A stretch of DNA of 64,000 nt from the NCBI RefSeq assembly GCF_907164915.1, contig NC_061863.1, forward strand, positions 43,001,382 to 43,065,381. The letters run 5' to 3'. The translations under genes and the position numbers were made by a program. The notes under the pieces were generated by a model. It saw only the letters and a program-made list of their open reading frames with translations. It was not told where the DNA came from and did no database searches. Below are positions 22,830 through 34,989 of the stretch, in pieces. The stretch's first letter is position 1. The number at the start of each line of letters is the position of its first letter. Source of the DNA: Impatiens glandulifera. Lineage: Eukaryota > Streptophyta > Magnoliopsida > Ericales > Balsaminaceae.

Positions 22830-23828
22830 GTGCTCTTTCTAGATCATGTCTATGATCTAAATGAGACATGTTATTTTCATTCCTAAAATGCATCTAGAAG
22901 TTATTTCAGTTGATTAAGATTTTAATTTAGTATAAACGAGATACCTATAGCGTAGGTGACTAATAAGGACCGAAATCGATAAATGATTCGGGTTAAAAAT
23001 GGCTTAAACCTGTAATGTCCAAAAATTAAGGTTATTATATCAAAAAAATCCTGAAATTATTCAAGTATCGTAAATGAATTTTCCTCATATTTTTGGACAC
23101 ATGTAGCATAAGTTATAGACATTATAAGTTAGGCAAAATAAAGTAAAATGACTAAACTGCCTCTAACCGGAATTTTTCGAGTTCCATAAAATGTAGAAAA
23201 ATATTTGTCCTTTTCTATTTTTTCAAATTTTTAAAAATGTTTGAAGTCTCCTTAGATCGAAAATGGCTTAAATAATTAAGTCTGTCAATTTAATCAAACA
23301 AACAATGCATTATCCTTGAATCAGTTCAACCAACTTAAATGTGAACCGGACCACCGCTTACACTAAACCGGATCGGTCAATTGTAACAAAGTCAGCGAAA
23401 ATTCAACAATGAGTCAGCGTTCATCTTCATCCGCTAGCCAAACATTTCTTTTTTAGATCACTAATTCATCCTCGTTTTTATCCAAAATGTATGTCAATTA
23501 GCTCCTTGATTCATGCCAAATCAAGAACTATATCATCAAACATCAATCAGCAGCTAAAAATCAAACTAAACATTCTAAAATTTCATTCAACATTAGAAAT
23601 TCATGTTAGACTTGATGGAATCGATTTACAAAGCCACGAAAAGAGTCCTCGAGTGATTTAGAAAATGTCTGAGTAAGTCAAAAGACTTGATTCGATCTGT
23701 AGCCTAAGCTTCGTCGGAGTAATGAAAAAGATGACCGATAAACATCTCATTTCGTATGAATGATTATAGCATAATGAAACACATCTTAATCTACACAAAT
23801 CATCATACAAATATAATAATGATCTCAA
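22830..23828. other. Intergenic or old retroelement sequence, no gene
   Basis: No coding domain is visible. The stretch flanks the copia insertion; its continuation may be 27569-28312. Confidence 0.35.
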
Positions 23829-24274
23829 TGTTAGAATTATCTTAATTGATTCTAATTTAATGTATGAGAAATTAAAATCTGAATGTTGCGGAAGCGTACC
23901 TTAATTTGATGAATCATGAATTTTCTTTTTCTTTAGACTTTATTTATGTGGAATGATTCTTCCATTTTATGAGTAAGTCAATAGATTTCTCTCTATGTTG
24001 ATGGGGACGCAAATGAGAATTGACATTACTTCAAATGAGGACCATTACCGTTACATATAACCAACATTAAGTTAGTTATTATAGTTAGGTAATTTCTAAT
24101 TTAGCCCCTTCATAAAATTAGAAATCTCACTTAGGTATCCTCACTTTATATTCATGACAAATAAAAGCATAAACCATAAACTTAATTTCACATTAGATCA
24201 CATTATTTTGGCTTATATTAAATATGACATTTGTACAATTATTTATTATACTAGTGACCTTATAAATTCCAACA
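23829..24274 (-). repeat. 3' LTR of the copia element
   Basis: 446 bp, TGTTAG...CCAACA; closely similar to 27112-27568 with a few substitutions and short indels. Confidence 0.93.
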
Positions 24275-27093
24275 ATCTCCCACTAGGTCACGTATGTACA
24301 AAAAATAAATGTATCAACCATAATGCGCCTGAAGTTTAATGTCATCTCAATCATATGTTGTATAAACAATTTTATCAATTAATTATATCAATATAGGACC
24401 AAAGAGTTCGTCGTTGTATTTAAGCACAACTAGACCCAACAATGATCACATAAATCAATACAATTAATTGACAAATCATATCATTAATGTGAGGAATGAA
24501 AATTCAATGCAAGGTGATTTATGTCAATTTCAACTGGTCCTACTCTACTTTAGTGAGATCATACTTTAAACATAATTATACAAAGTGTAATGAACTTAAT
24601 AATACTTAATTTCTGATCAGAATAAAAACTTTATAAATATCTATAAAATAATTAAATTGAAAGATGTCAAAATTACAAACTCCCATTGAAGTTAGAGATC
24701 GTTCACTCATACGAGCAATATCCTCATGAAAGACATTAGATGATAAACCTATTGCCAATAGGTTCATAACCATAGAGTTTGTACATATATATTTTATAGA
24801 AATCTATCCACTTTGTATCATTTCTTTCATTAAATAAACTTGATGTCAAAATCACTTAATTTGATGCCTAGTAACATGTCATAAATTTCGCTGCAATAGT
24901 GGATGACGTCATAAGTGTTTGTTTGACACTTCATCAAGAAACGATAAAATTAGCTAGCGAAAAATATTACCCGACGCATCCCGTAATATCAGAGTCAGAA
25001 TACTCAATGAACTCAAGACTTTCCGACTTTCTATATGTAAGCATTTAATTCTTAGTTCTTTTCAAATATCTCGTAAGTATTGGCAACTTAATGTCAAGCA
25101 AAATTTGTGACAAACAAAATGTCACCCATATATAAAACCACACATAGACGTTTTTTCCCACTGAACTTGTGATACACAAATAATCAATTAAATTCACCTC
25201 AAAACCAAAAGAGAGAATTCTTATTTTGTGAAATTTATGGTATCACTAACGAGATGCTTCTTTAAGTCTATAGATGAATTTCTTTAATTTGTAAACCATA
25301 TTAATTTGGTCTCTCGACACAAAGTTTTCTCATTGTACCAAATTGTTTTTCAATGTCTCTATTGAAAAACCCCTTAACATCTATTATGGTGAAGCTCTAT
25401 ATCAAAATATGCAACGAGTACCATAAATTGTCCTTAAAGAGTAATTCAATTAAACTGGATTGTCATAAAGACACTTGATTTTGAGGTTGTTGAGTTTGTA
25501 CTTAATGAATTTGATCAATATTGTCTTGTTACTCTTGATTTTTTAACATTATCATAATATCAATAAAATCCTTATCAATGTCAAAAACACTTGAGATATA
25601 AATCAAATATTCCATAATAGGAATTATTGATCTAAATCATTTTTAAAGACAAAATCATTTCTCTCTGAAACTCAATATCCTCAAAAACAATATTGCAGTC
25701 TCGTCTAAAAAAACTATCTTTAACTTGACATAATAAAAAAAATAAAAAAAATATAGCCCTTAATTATTTAGGATATTTAATAAATTAGTTACTCACAATT
25801 ATAAACTTAAGTAACAACTAAATTCAAATAATGATTTATCCCGTCTCAAAATACTTAATGCAACATTAATATCAAGTCTTTGGATAGTAATATTAATTTC
25901 TAATAGTATTTTGATGTAATGATCAAACATTAATAATAAGACATGTCAAATAATCAATCTATCTTTGGATGGATTAATTTTTCACATAAATAAGACTTTA
26001 TAATTATTACATATTTACCATTACAAATATTTATACAATTTCATCCATTAATTATCAGCATTTTGGGCCAAATAATATAATCAAATGAATTACACAATAC
26101 TATCATTCAAAATTTTCTTGAATAAATTTCAACAAACATTGTCACTTTGATGATTATTTATATCAATTAATACAATCCAAATAATGAACAATAATATCAT
26201 TAATTTGAATTTAAATGTTATATTATTGTATAATCCAAATCAATAATATATGATTTTACAAAGAAACATATAATTTATTTTATTATAAAAAATAAAATTA
26301 TACCGTAGGCCAAATCTTACTTCTTGAATTTGAAATTTGAAATATCTTATATTAATTAAATTAAATAATAAATATTCAAGATTTATTTGACAAAATTTCA
26401 AATATTAGCCTAAATATAATTAAATAATCATTGAACTTAATCTTTTAATCCTAAAATAAAGGATATAATTAAAATTTTATTATATATATATATATATAAC
26501 CTTAAACATTATTCCTTAATTCTCTTTGATTTATAATATATATTATATATTATTTAATTCCTTCCTTAATATCTCTAATAATTAACCGTCAATTTAAAAC
26601 ATAAAACAGAGAATTCCTCCTTTAACGAGAAAATCTAAACTTTAAAACAGAGAATTCCTCTTTTAACTAAAAAATCTAATTATCCATAAATCTAGTAAAC
26701 ATTATTAAATAATATCATAAATCTTTATATTCTTTATTCAATTATTCCATATTACCAAAAATCAATATATCCAAATATTCATTTTAATTCAAATATAGAA
26801 AATTCAAATATTCATTAGATTTTAAGATCTTATCTTATTATTCCAAAATCATGAGAGAGAAAATTTAATTTTAATTCAGAATATATGAATATAGATATAT
26901 ATTCATATATTCTTTAACGAATATTCATAAATCTTGAATAAATTTTATATCTTTATACCAAATTTATTCGAAATTATCACAAATTAATATATATATATAT
27001 ATATATATATTTCTAATAACATGTTTTTATTATGAATTGCATACATATAAATTTCATTCATATATCTACACTTTTCTCACATAATTAAATTAG

Positions 27094-27108
27094 GATGGCT
27101 CTGATACA
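27094..27108 (-). promoter_or_regulatory. Primer-binding site (initiator tRNA-Met) of the copia element
   Basis: The minus strand reads TGTATCAGAGCC next to the LTR; the family consensus is TGGTATCAGAGC. Confidence 0.8.
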
Positions 27109-27111
27109 AAT

Positions 27112-27568
27112 TGTTAGAATTATCTTAATTATCCTAATTTAATGTGTGAGAAATTAAAATCTGAATGATGCGGAAAAACAACGCACCTTAATTTGATGAA
27201 TCATGAATCTTCTTTTTTCTTTAGACTTTATTTATGTGGAATGGTTCTTCCATTTGATGAGTAAGTCAATAGATTTTTCTCTCTATTGATGGGGACGCAA
27301 AGGAGAATTGACATTACTTCAAATTCAAATGAGGACCATTACCGTTACATATAACCAATATTAAGTTAGTTATTATAGCTAGGTAATTTCTAATTTAGCC
27401 CCTTCATAAAATTAGAAATCCCACTTAAGTATCCTCACTTTATATTCATGACAATTACAACCATAAACCATAAACTTAATTTCACATTAGATCACATTAT
27501 TTTGGCTTATATTAAATATGACATTTGTACAATTATTTATTATACTAGTGACATTATAAATTCCAACA
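27112..27568 (-). repeat. 5' LTR of the copia element
   Basis: 457 bp, same termini as the other LTR. As the 5' LTR it would hold the element promoter. Confidence 0.93.
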
Positions 27569-28312
27569 TCAGCATGAGAATCAACAAATAGGCCTAGTCG
27601 ACAAATAAGAAACGGTTTACAATTTTTCATTATTTTGTGCATGTGTTCAAACCTCGACACATCATCGATTTTCTTCCATAAAACGTTTCTAAACCATTTA
27701 TAGATTGATTATGGATCATCTATTTCAAACTTACGCTTGAAGAAGACAATCTTAAAATTTCAAGCGAAGTTCAAATTTAGGCAAATTTAGATTAGGATGA
27801 TTAATTCGATTTTAATCCATTAGATAGTTTATAAATCATTTTAGGATCGTGTACCAATAATCAGATTAAGAAATAATAAAGAAACAGAGTAGTTATAAAC
27901 TCAAATGCTTCGAAAGTAATTTCGATTGAGTTCTTTGATTACATACTTAATTGTAACTCACATTTGATCCTATTAGATTCTTAAATGTATCGAGCAACTT
28001 TCAAATCAAGATCAAGCTTCGAGAGCTTCTACACAATTTGAGGAATTTTTGGCGACTTATAACTCAGTTTTCTACAACTTCCTCTCTAGCTCTCCTCTCT
28101 CTAACTTTTGACCCTCTTCTATTCTAAATGACGTAGACTAAATATTTATACAAATCTCTAACCTATTATAATTTGATCTAACCGACTCTAAAATCAAAAT
28201 CCCTCTTTTAACCTTCATTTGTTGTAACGGTTAATTAACGGGGCATCGTGGCTGAGCTCCTTGCATCGTCGCGGTCAGCCTAGGCTTTGTCTTACGCTAA
28301 ATGGTGGTTTGT
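27569..28312. other. Intergenic or old repeat sequence, no gene
   Basis: Lies between the copia LTR and the foldback hAT. There are no ORFs or recognised motifs. Confidence 0.35.
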
Positions 28313-28320
28313 GGAACAAG
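28313..28320. repeat. Left target-site duplication of the foldback hAT
   Basis: ggaacaag, one mismatch from ggaataag at 29936-29943. Confidence 0.8.
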
Positions 28321-29935
28321 TAAGGGTGAGCATAATTTGGGTTTACCCAAACCCAAAATATTAATTTGGGTAAGTTAATTTGGGTTGGGTTGGGTTAAGG
28401 TTACCCAAATAATCCAAATTATATAAATTTAATTTAATTCTCTATTATTAATCCAATATAAACTAATCATTTTTCAACTTCAAGTTGAACACGTTTTTGA
28501 CATATTAAACACATTTTTTCACACGTTTAACACGTTTTCACACTTAAAACATGTTTTTCACACGTTAACACGTTTTCACGTTTTTAGTACGTTTAACACG
28601 TTTTTGACACGTTCAACATGTTTTTGAAATATTTAACACGTTTAACACATTTTCACACTAATCACATTTTTCACACGTTTTTCACGTTTTTATCATGTTT
28701 AATACGCTTTTAACAAGTTTAATACGTTTAACATGTTTTTCACATTTTTGGCTTATTTAACACGTTTTTGACATGTTTAATATGTTTACATATTTTCACA
28801 CGTTTACAAGTTTTTTACACATTTAACACGTTTTTCACATTTTTGACACATTTAACACGTTTTTAACATGTTGAACACGTTTAATACGTTTTTGGCTCAT
28901 TTAACACATTTTTAGCACGTTTAACACGTTTTGGTACGTTTTTTACATTTTTGACACGTTTAACACATTTTTGACATTTAACATGTTTTTACACATTTAA
29001 CATATTTTTGACATGTTTAACATGTTTTTTGCACGTTTAACACATTTTGACAAGTTTTAACACGTTTTGACAAGTTTTAACATGTTTTGGAACGTTTAAT
29101 ATGTTTTTGGGATGTTTAACATGTTTTTCACATTTTTGCACGTTTAACACGTTTTTTGGCACATTTAACAAATTTTCACATTTTTGGCACATTAAACGTG
29201 TGAAAAATGTATTAAATGTGTCAAAAATATGGGAAACATGTTAAACTTGTCAAAAATATGTTAAACACGTCAAAACGTGAAAAACATGGGAAACATGTTA
29301 GACATGTCAAAAACGTATTAAATGTGTCAAAACGTGTTGAACGTGCCAAAAACGTAAAAACATGTTAAACGTGTCAAAAATGTGAAAAACATAAAAAAAA
29401 AAGATGTTAAACGTGTCAAAACGTGTTAAACGTGTCAAAAACGTAAAACACGTGTCAAAAATGTGTTAATTGTGTCATAATCGTGAAAACGTGTCAAACG
29501 TATCAAAACGTGTTAAACATGTTAAAAACGTGTTAAAAAATCTAAAAATGTATATAAAAACATGTTTAACGTGTCAAAACGTGTCAAAAACATTTTAACG
29601 TGCCAAAAATGTAAAAAAAACGTGTGAAAAATGTATTGAACGTGAGAAACATGTTAAATGTGTCAAAAACGTGTTAAACGTGTCAAAACGTGCCAAAATG
29701 TGAAAAACATGTTAAACATGTTAAAAATGTGTTAAACATGTCAAAACGTGCTAAACGGATAAACATTGTGTTAAATGAGTCAAATATATGTTAAATGAAA
29801 AAATAAAAAGTTAATTTGGGTTACCCAACCCATATTAGTAAATAATATGGGTTGAGTTATGGGTTGGGTAAATTTAATTTGGGTTGAATATGGGTTGGAT
29901 AATACGGGTTGGATTTACCCGTTTGCTCACCCCTA
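28321..29935. mobile_element. Foldback hAT-like element with ACGTTT-repeat arms, 1615 bp
   Basis: Ends are TAAGGGTGAGCA on the left and, read inward from the right, TAGGGGTGAGCA, hAT-type termini flanked by an 8-bp duplication with one mismatch. Subterminal zones (about 28340-28410 and 29805-29925) are rich in gggttgggtt/acccaaccc. Between them 28480-29190 is a degenerate array of about 20-bp units (aacacgttttt, gacacgttta), and 29190-29760 carries the same units in reverse complement (aaacgtgtcaaaaacgtg). The whole can fold as one very long imperfect hairpin. It encodes nothing and must use a transposase from elsewhere. Confidence 0.88.
28480..29760. repeat. Inverted arms of an ACGTTT-type tandem repeat
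   Basis: Dozens of cacgttt/aacacg cores lie on one side and aaacgtg/cgtgtt cores on the other, with the switch point near 29190-29205. Confidence 0.92.
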
Positions 29936-29943
29936 GGAATAAG
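29936..29943. repeat. Right target-site duplication of the foldback hAT
   Basis: ggaataag; see 28313-28320. Confidence 0.8.
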
Positions 29944-30400
29944 TTGCGTTTTTGGGCAGAAATTGTTCGTCGTGTTCTTGAAGGATACGTTGAAGAAGAT
30001 GAACACTCTTCGACTTTCTATTAGGCGTTTGCCCTATTCCGTTAACATTCAGGCGACACCATTAGAGTCCCGTTAGCTTTTACGTCAAATGTTGGGCGCT
30101 CCCTCATCCCTTGGATAACTATGGAAGCCTGGTGGCCATTGGATGCTCTGGCAGTAACAATTTTCACTAGCGGTTTTGATCTATTTTATCTCCAATATTT
30201 TTTATTTTCAGCAAAAATCAAACACAATATTAAATCTCAATCAAATGTATTATTATTATTATATTTACTTTCTATATATATTTTAATTTTCTATTATTAT
30301 CATTTATTTATTTAGTAACACCTTATTTTATTATATTTTGACAACATTGTCTTATTTATTTATCATATTTATTTAATTTCCGGTGTCAAAAATTAGTCTA
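29944..30400. other. Intergenic sequence, no gene
   Basis: Continues the sequence split by the foldback element. A 64-residue frame at 30121-30315 shows no domain and runs into AT-rich DNA. Confidence 0.35.
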
Positions 30401-30660
30401 CAATGTCATTACATCTCTAGTCTTCAAAGGTAGGTAGGTAAATTTTGTGTTCATCTTTATCCTATAACTTGTAAGAAAGGTAAAATTGTCAACATGATAG
30501 CATAAAAAACAAAAGCTTATGGGATGGGTGAATTCGAAAATTTGACACATTATCTAAAAGACAATATACATATAATAATTACCTTATTTTGTACTATTTT
30601 TGGACTTTGTTTTAAAAATGTTTGGTTGTGATAAAGTAGGTGTGTTAAATTCAAATCTAG
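30400..30660 (+). pseudogene. FLIP 3'-UTR / downstream remnant (third copy)
   Basis: Matches the region after the intact FLIP stop codon (47580-47800) and the left pseudogene's 3' flank: shared blocks include catctttatc, gtcaacatgatagcat, aaacaaaagcttatggga and gacaatatacat. FLIP coding sequence is absent here. Confidence 0.8.
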
Positions 30661-30676
30661 TAAGTTTTCTTATATA

Positions 30677-30747
30677 GTATTTATAGTTCAATGGTTAGGA
30701 TAATTTTCTTTCAAACAATATACCCGCGTTCAACTCCTGCCATGAAA
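30677..30747 (+). pseudogene. tRNA-Gly (TCC) pseudogene
   Basis: The same 71-bp length as the intact tRNA-Gly at 18064-18134 and collinear with it, but with many substitutions: the anticodon loop is TTCTTTC-like, the B box is GCGTTCAAC, and the acceptor ends no longer pair. Confidence 0.88.
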
Positions 30748-30752
30748 GTTTG

Positions 30753-31101
30753 TGGGTGGATAAATACTCTCCAAGTTCCTTAATGGAACTGCTCAATGAT
30801 GAACAGGTAAACCGTGAGTTAAATTACTGTTCATTCCTTTTAAAAGTTAATATTTATCAGGCTCTATCCTAAAAACATTTCATTGGAAAATTGTGCATTG
30901 AGTATTAGTTTCTCATATGATTTTCCTCAGGTTCTCCTGTGCAAAAGATTTCCTGGAAAGCGAAAAGAGTATTGATTTAATAAAGAAAGTTCTCCTGAAA
31001 CCAACAACAATGAAAAAGATGACAATGGATTGAAAGCTATTAAGGATCTTTAGAGTAAGAAGTCCAAGGTTTCTAATTCATTGGAGAGAAGGTCAGTATT
31101 G
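30753..31101 (+). pseudogene. CTF18: CTF18 N-terminal exons, pseudogene
   Basis: 30753-30806 encodes WVDKYSPSSLMELLNDEQ followed by a gt donor, the conserved N-terminal motif of plant CTF18 clamp-loader subunits. After an intron (30807-30930) the next exon reads CKRFPGKRKE, a TGA, then FNKESSPET, a TAG in KDL*SKKSKV and SLERR, resembling the segment before the CTF18 ATPase domain. The LTR element at 31102 interrupts it. The Walker A exon reappears at 34990. The copy is dead. It follows a FLIP 3' flank and tRNA-Gly pseudogene, giving the order FLIP - tRNA-Gly - CTF18. Confidence 0.72.
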
Positions 31102-31379
31102 TGATACAAGGAGAAATAATATTAGGACTATTACACTATGGTGGAAGTGACAGTTATTGATAAAATAGTATAAATATAATATTAGTTGTTAAGAATGGTA
31201 ATGAATTTATTTAGTTGAAAATTTTTGTTAGAATTTCTCTCCCTCATCCTTATTGTATTCACCTTAGCAGTTAGGGTTCTATCTCCTTCCTTCATCAATT
31301 CTTCACTACTCATCTCAATATAATTCTTCAATCCTTTTATGTTCAAAATTTATACTTAATTCTACTACAAGGTATAACA
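31102..31379 (+). repeat. 5' LTR of the small LTR element
   Basis: 278 bp; same length as the 3' LTR with scattered substitutions. Confidence 0.92.
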
Positions 31380-31380
31380 C

Positions 31381-31394
31381 TGGTATCAAAGCTC
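31381..31394 (+). promoter_or_regulatory. Primer-binding site of the small LTR element
   Basis: TGGTATCAAAGCTC, complementary to the 3' end of initiator tRNA-Met apart from one or two bases. Confidence 0.8.
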
Positions 31395-32245
31395 GATTCT
31401 GGAAAATTAATGAAGTGTGTGGTGAGTTAATAGCATATCAGTTGATCAGAAGGGGAAAAAGGAAATCTGAATTGAAATCCATCTGGAAACGAGGTAAATC
31501 CTAGTTCATGGTTGTCACTTATTGGATTAGAATCGGAAGAAGAATCAGTAGTGATTGCAATTGATCATCAACCTCGTAGAAAATCCCGATGATCTCAGTA
31601 GATAAATTCGACAATTAGTAGTGATTTACGTATTAGAGAAGACATAATTGAGTGAATTTGAAGAGAAAGCATCCATCGAAGAATAACAAAACAGAAGAAG
31701 ACGAAGCAGAAAAAGAAGTGGTGCGGTGAAAGAAGATCGTCGCGGCCCTTGCAATAATTAGTGTGGTCGAGAAGTTGAGGGGAAAAGATCTGGACTGGTG
31801 AACGTTGATGGTGCATGTTTGAGTCGTAGATATACAGAAAAACATAAGAAATCGAAGTTGGAGTCGAATTTGCATGAGGAAGGATCGAATAGAATATCGT
31901 CAACTGTGAGTGATTCTCTGAAACTTACCTGGTTCGTCAAATCTTCATCTTAGAGACAACCAAAACTGAGTGAGACATAGTTGGGATTTAATGCATTAGA
32001 AATTGATTTCCAATGCCACATAGTATCCTCTCGCTACTAGAGAGGAGGGAGAAAGCATTTGTCTCTTAATTAATTGAAAGAGGAGAGAGAAGCTGTATTT
32101 ACTCATTGCACAGATCAACACAGATGATCTGATAGATTTTGGAACCTTTTTGGAAACTAACGCTTGACTATCACTAAATTGGTGAAGCTACTGGATTATA
32201 TTTTAGGGTTAAGGAGTGATCATCAAGTTTTTCTTTTCAGTGGAA

Positions 32246-33118
32246 ATGGTGGAACTCGAGACGGAATACGAACTAAAAGAGTTGTTTTTGAAGATCTATG
32301 AAAGTGATAAAAAATTGGATCGAAATGATCAACGACTCGACCGAATGGAAGAAATGTTGACCTCAATGTAGAAAGTGATTATGCAATTAGAGAAAAATGT
32401 TAAGGGCGAAACTCTTAAACAATCGTTGGTTGTTTTAGGGAAAAAACATAACTATGTTGACGAAATAAAGACCTCAAGTCTGGTTCCTTGAGTCGCCCAA
32501 CAAACAAGTATTGATGAAGAAAAAGTGGAGACTCAAGTGGAATGCGAGACAAAATGCGACAATTTTGAGTTTGGAGAAGAGATATGCGGTACTGCAAAAT
32601 TGAGGATTATTTCCTTGCAAGTCCCAAAATTAGTCTCGGGAAATGAGATGCAATTAAAGGTGATTAACGAACAGGAAATGCAATCGACAGACATTGATAC
32701 ATAAGATTGTGATCAAGTTGACCGAGGCATAGCTCAATTTGCTTTGACAGTTGGTGCATTTGAGAGTCTCGAAGACCGAATCTTGGCCAACGACCCTCTA
32801 TTTCAATCATTTCATGATTTAAGACAAAAAGTTGGATACGTTTTGTGGTTTGAAGAACCACCGGATGATAAAAGTTATATTCGAAGAACTTTTGGTCATA
32901 AGTCGTTAATGAGTTGTAAATACTTCTTATGGTTTGAGGAACCACCTGATAGTCTAATGAAGCAATTTTGTCTATTCATATGGTTCGAAGAGCCACCAGA
33001 TGTTTTAGAATTTCAACGAAACTTTCGACTATTGTCGTTCACGGACGAACGAAGTGAAGGAGAGGGTAATGATACAATGGGAAATAATATTAGGGCTATT
33101 ACACTATGGTGGAAGTGA
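32246..33118 (+). pseudogene. gag-like frame of the small LTR element, with WFEEPPD repeats
   Basis: From the ATG at 32246 the plus strand reads a charged coiled-coil-like start (MVELETEYELKEL...), then TAG at about 32368 and more stops. From 32744 an open 124-residue frame holds three copies of an aromatic-acidic motif, LWFEEPPD, LWFEEPPD and IWFEEPPD, spaced about 20-35 residues apart. It ends inside the 3' LTR. It resembles the N-terminal part of plant retrotransposon gag proteins; I do not recognise the repeat motif. Confidence 0.55.
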
Positions 33119-33347
33119 CAATTATTGATAGAATAGTATAAATATAATATTAGTTGTTAAGAATGGTAATGAAATGATTTAGTTAAAAATTCTTGTTAGA
33201 ATTTCTCTCCCTCATCCCTATTGTATTCACCCTAGCAGTTAGGGTTCTATCTCCTTCCTTCATCAATTCTTCACTACTCATCTCAATATAATTTTTCTAT
33301 CCTTTTATGTTCAAGATTTATACATAATTCTACTACAAGGTATAACA
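33070..33347 (+). repeat. 3' LTR of the small LTR element
   Basis: 278 bp, pairs with 31102-31379. Confidence 0.92.
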
Positions 33348-33949
33348 TAGTACTTCCCTTGCCTCATTAAGTATATTGACAATAGTTGTTTACATAACAC
33401 TTCCTCCTCATTGATACTTAGTTTTCATCTATGCCTTATTATCGTGCAAACTCTCAGATGTACATGCCTTGACCATTGGCTGGTTTGTTTGTGATGCTAT
33501 ATGATAATCTTATATAGGGCTAACCCTGGATAAAGCAACTTATACAGTTGCATAGGCCCATTTTTATAGGCCCTCATTTTTTAATATTTAATAGTATTAT
33601 TAATCTTATTTTTTTCTTTTTTTTCTAAAAAGTATTAAATATATATTATATATAATTTATATATATAACTTTTTTTTATCTCTTTTTAATCTTTTATTCC
33701 CGTATTATAATATATTAATCATTTATATCTTATTTTATATTATTAAAAAAATTAAAAATTATAATAAAAAAATATTTATTAATTTAGGGGCTCAAAACTT
33801 TAAATTTCCATTGAAACTCTCATATAACATATAATTGAAGGTAATCTCCTATGTGATATATAAACAAACAGTAAAAATTCAAGACAAATAAAAGCTCAAT
33901 ACATTTGCTTGAACTCGTTTGTTGTCATTCATTAAGAATATTATATTAT
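33348..33949. other. Intergenic, possible transposon remnant
   Basis: No gene. The segment 33517-33800 begins gggctaaccctgg and ends aggggctcaaaacttt, looking like the ends of a hAT-type non-autonomous element, but no duplication was found. Confidence 0.3.
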
Positions 33950-34565
33950 TATTTTTTTTTGAGAAATGGCTTACGCCATTAATTAAAAAGATTCGAAAAT
34001 GGTAAAAGGAATACAAGAGCTGAAATTGAGCTTACAACAGTTTGCTCAAAGTCAACACACGATGACCATAAAAAATCCACAGTTCGCCTAAGAAACGCAC
34101 ACGGACATGAAATCATAGTACAAAAGTGAATAAGGAATGAAACTAACAATCAATCAACTAAAACAAGACGATAGGGGTTGATTTCCTCGGAGTCCTCTCT
34201 CTCTTGTCTTTGCCCTTGTTCTTTCTTTCCATCTTTCTTGTCACTCTTATGTCTTTTGGGGATAGAGTTACGGCTTCTTCGTCTTCGCTAGCTTCTCTTG
34301 TCACTTTTTTTTTTGGCTTGAGTTTGGAGTTGAGCTTATGAGTTGTTTCCCTTAAGGTGGTTTTTTGACAACGTTACGACTTTCTTTGGTTTCAGAGCTC
34401 ATGGTTTTGAGATGTTTTGGTTTTCGCTATCATCCACGTCGACGTCGGGTTTTTCGAACCTAATTAGTAGGAAAAAAGTCTCAATTTCAGGCTCGATGGG
34501 ATCGGGATCAGTTTGATTCTCGTTCACGTGTTCATTGAGGTTTTCATTTGCTTTGAGAATTTTGA
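33950..34565 (-). mobile_element. LINE 3'-end remnant (minus strand)
   Basis: Read on the minus strand, a lysine-rich broken coding stretch leads to a 3' UTR ending catttctc and an A-run (T9-10 on the plus strand near 33951-33960), the usual tail of plant LINEs. No RT motif remains, so the assignment to LINE rests mainly on the tail. Confidence 0.45.
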
Positions 34566-34799
34566 AAATATTATATATTATTTAGATTTGTATATAAAGG
34601 AGCTCTTAGATGCTCTATATTCACGGAATCTACTATATCTGTAATGATTAGATTAATAAATATGGATCAGTTTGAAAACACCAAGCGTTGAATGAACAAA
34701 TATTATTAAATTTGTTAATATATACATAACTAAAATATATTTCAAAACATTTTTTCATCTAAATCAATATTCCAACTCCACCAAGATATTTAATGAACC

Positions 34800-34834
34800 C
34801 GATTAATATATATATTAATATATATATTAATATA

Positions 34835-34919
<85 letters not shown>
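34800..34919. repeat. (AT)n microsatellite with TATATTAA variants
   Basis: About 120 bp of AT repeats. Confidence 0.97.
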
Positions 34920-34921
<2 letters not shown>

Positions 34922-34989
34922 TTTTCACCATCTACACTTTGTGGAAATTACACTTACATATTATGCTTAGTCTTTTTTTTTCATACTTT

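Larger units (their letters stand above)
23829..27568 (-). mobile_element. Degenerate Ty1/copia LTR retrotransposon
   Basis: Paired LTRs (23829-24274 and 27112-27568) start TGTTAGAATT and end TTCCAACA. On the minus strand a primer-binding site for initiator tRNA-Met (TGTATCAGAGCC, about 27094-27108) follows the 5' LTR, and a polypurine tract (agtgggagat) precedes the 3' LTR. The 2.8-kb interior is short for copia and full of stops. Minus-strand pieces near 25170-25420 still read like copia reverse transcriptase: VYKLKK, YRLKEAS, WYHKF, with LYIW where LYVDD is expected. No matching 5-bp target duplication is seen (ctcaa against tcagc), so flanks have mutated or recombined. It is inactive. Confidence 0.88.
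31102..33347 (+). mobile_element. Small LTR retrotransposon (TRIM/LARD-like), 2246 bp
   Basis: Two 278-bp LTRs (31102-31379, 33070-33347) start TGATACAA and end GGTATAACA. A primer-binding site, TGGTATCAAAGCTC (31381-31394), follows the 5' LTR, and a purine-rich tract (gaaggagaggg) precedes the 3' LTR. The 1.7-kb interior has a broken gag-like frame and no protease, integrase or RT, so it is non-autonomous. No clear 5-bp target duplication is seen. It is inserted in the CTF18 pseudogene. Confidence 0.88.

Noticed and set aside
30121..30315. 64-residue ORF after the foldback element
   Set aside because: No domain, no homolog recognised, runs into AT-rich sequence.
31102..33352. Target-site duplication for the small LTR element
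   Set aside because: tattg on the left and tagta on the right do not match; no alternative pairing consistent with the LTR ends was found.
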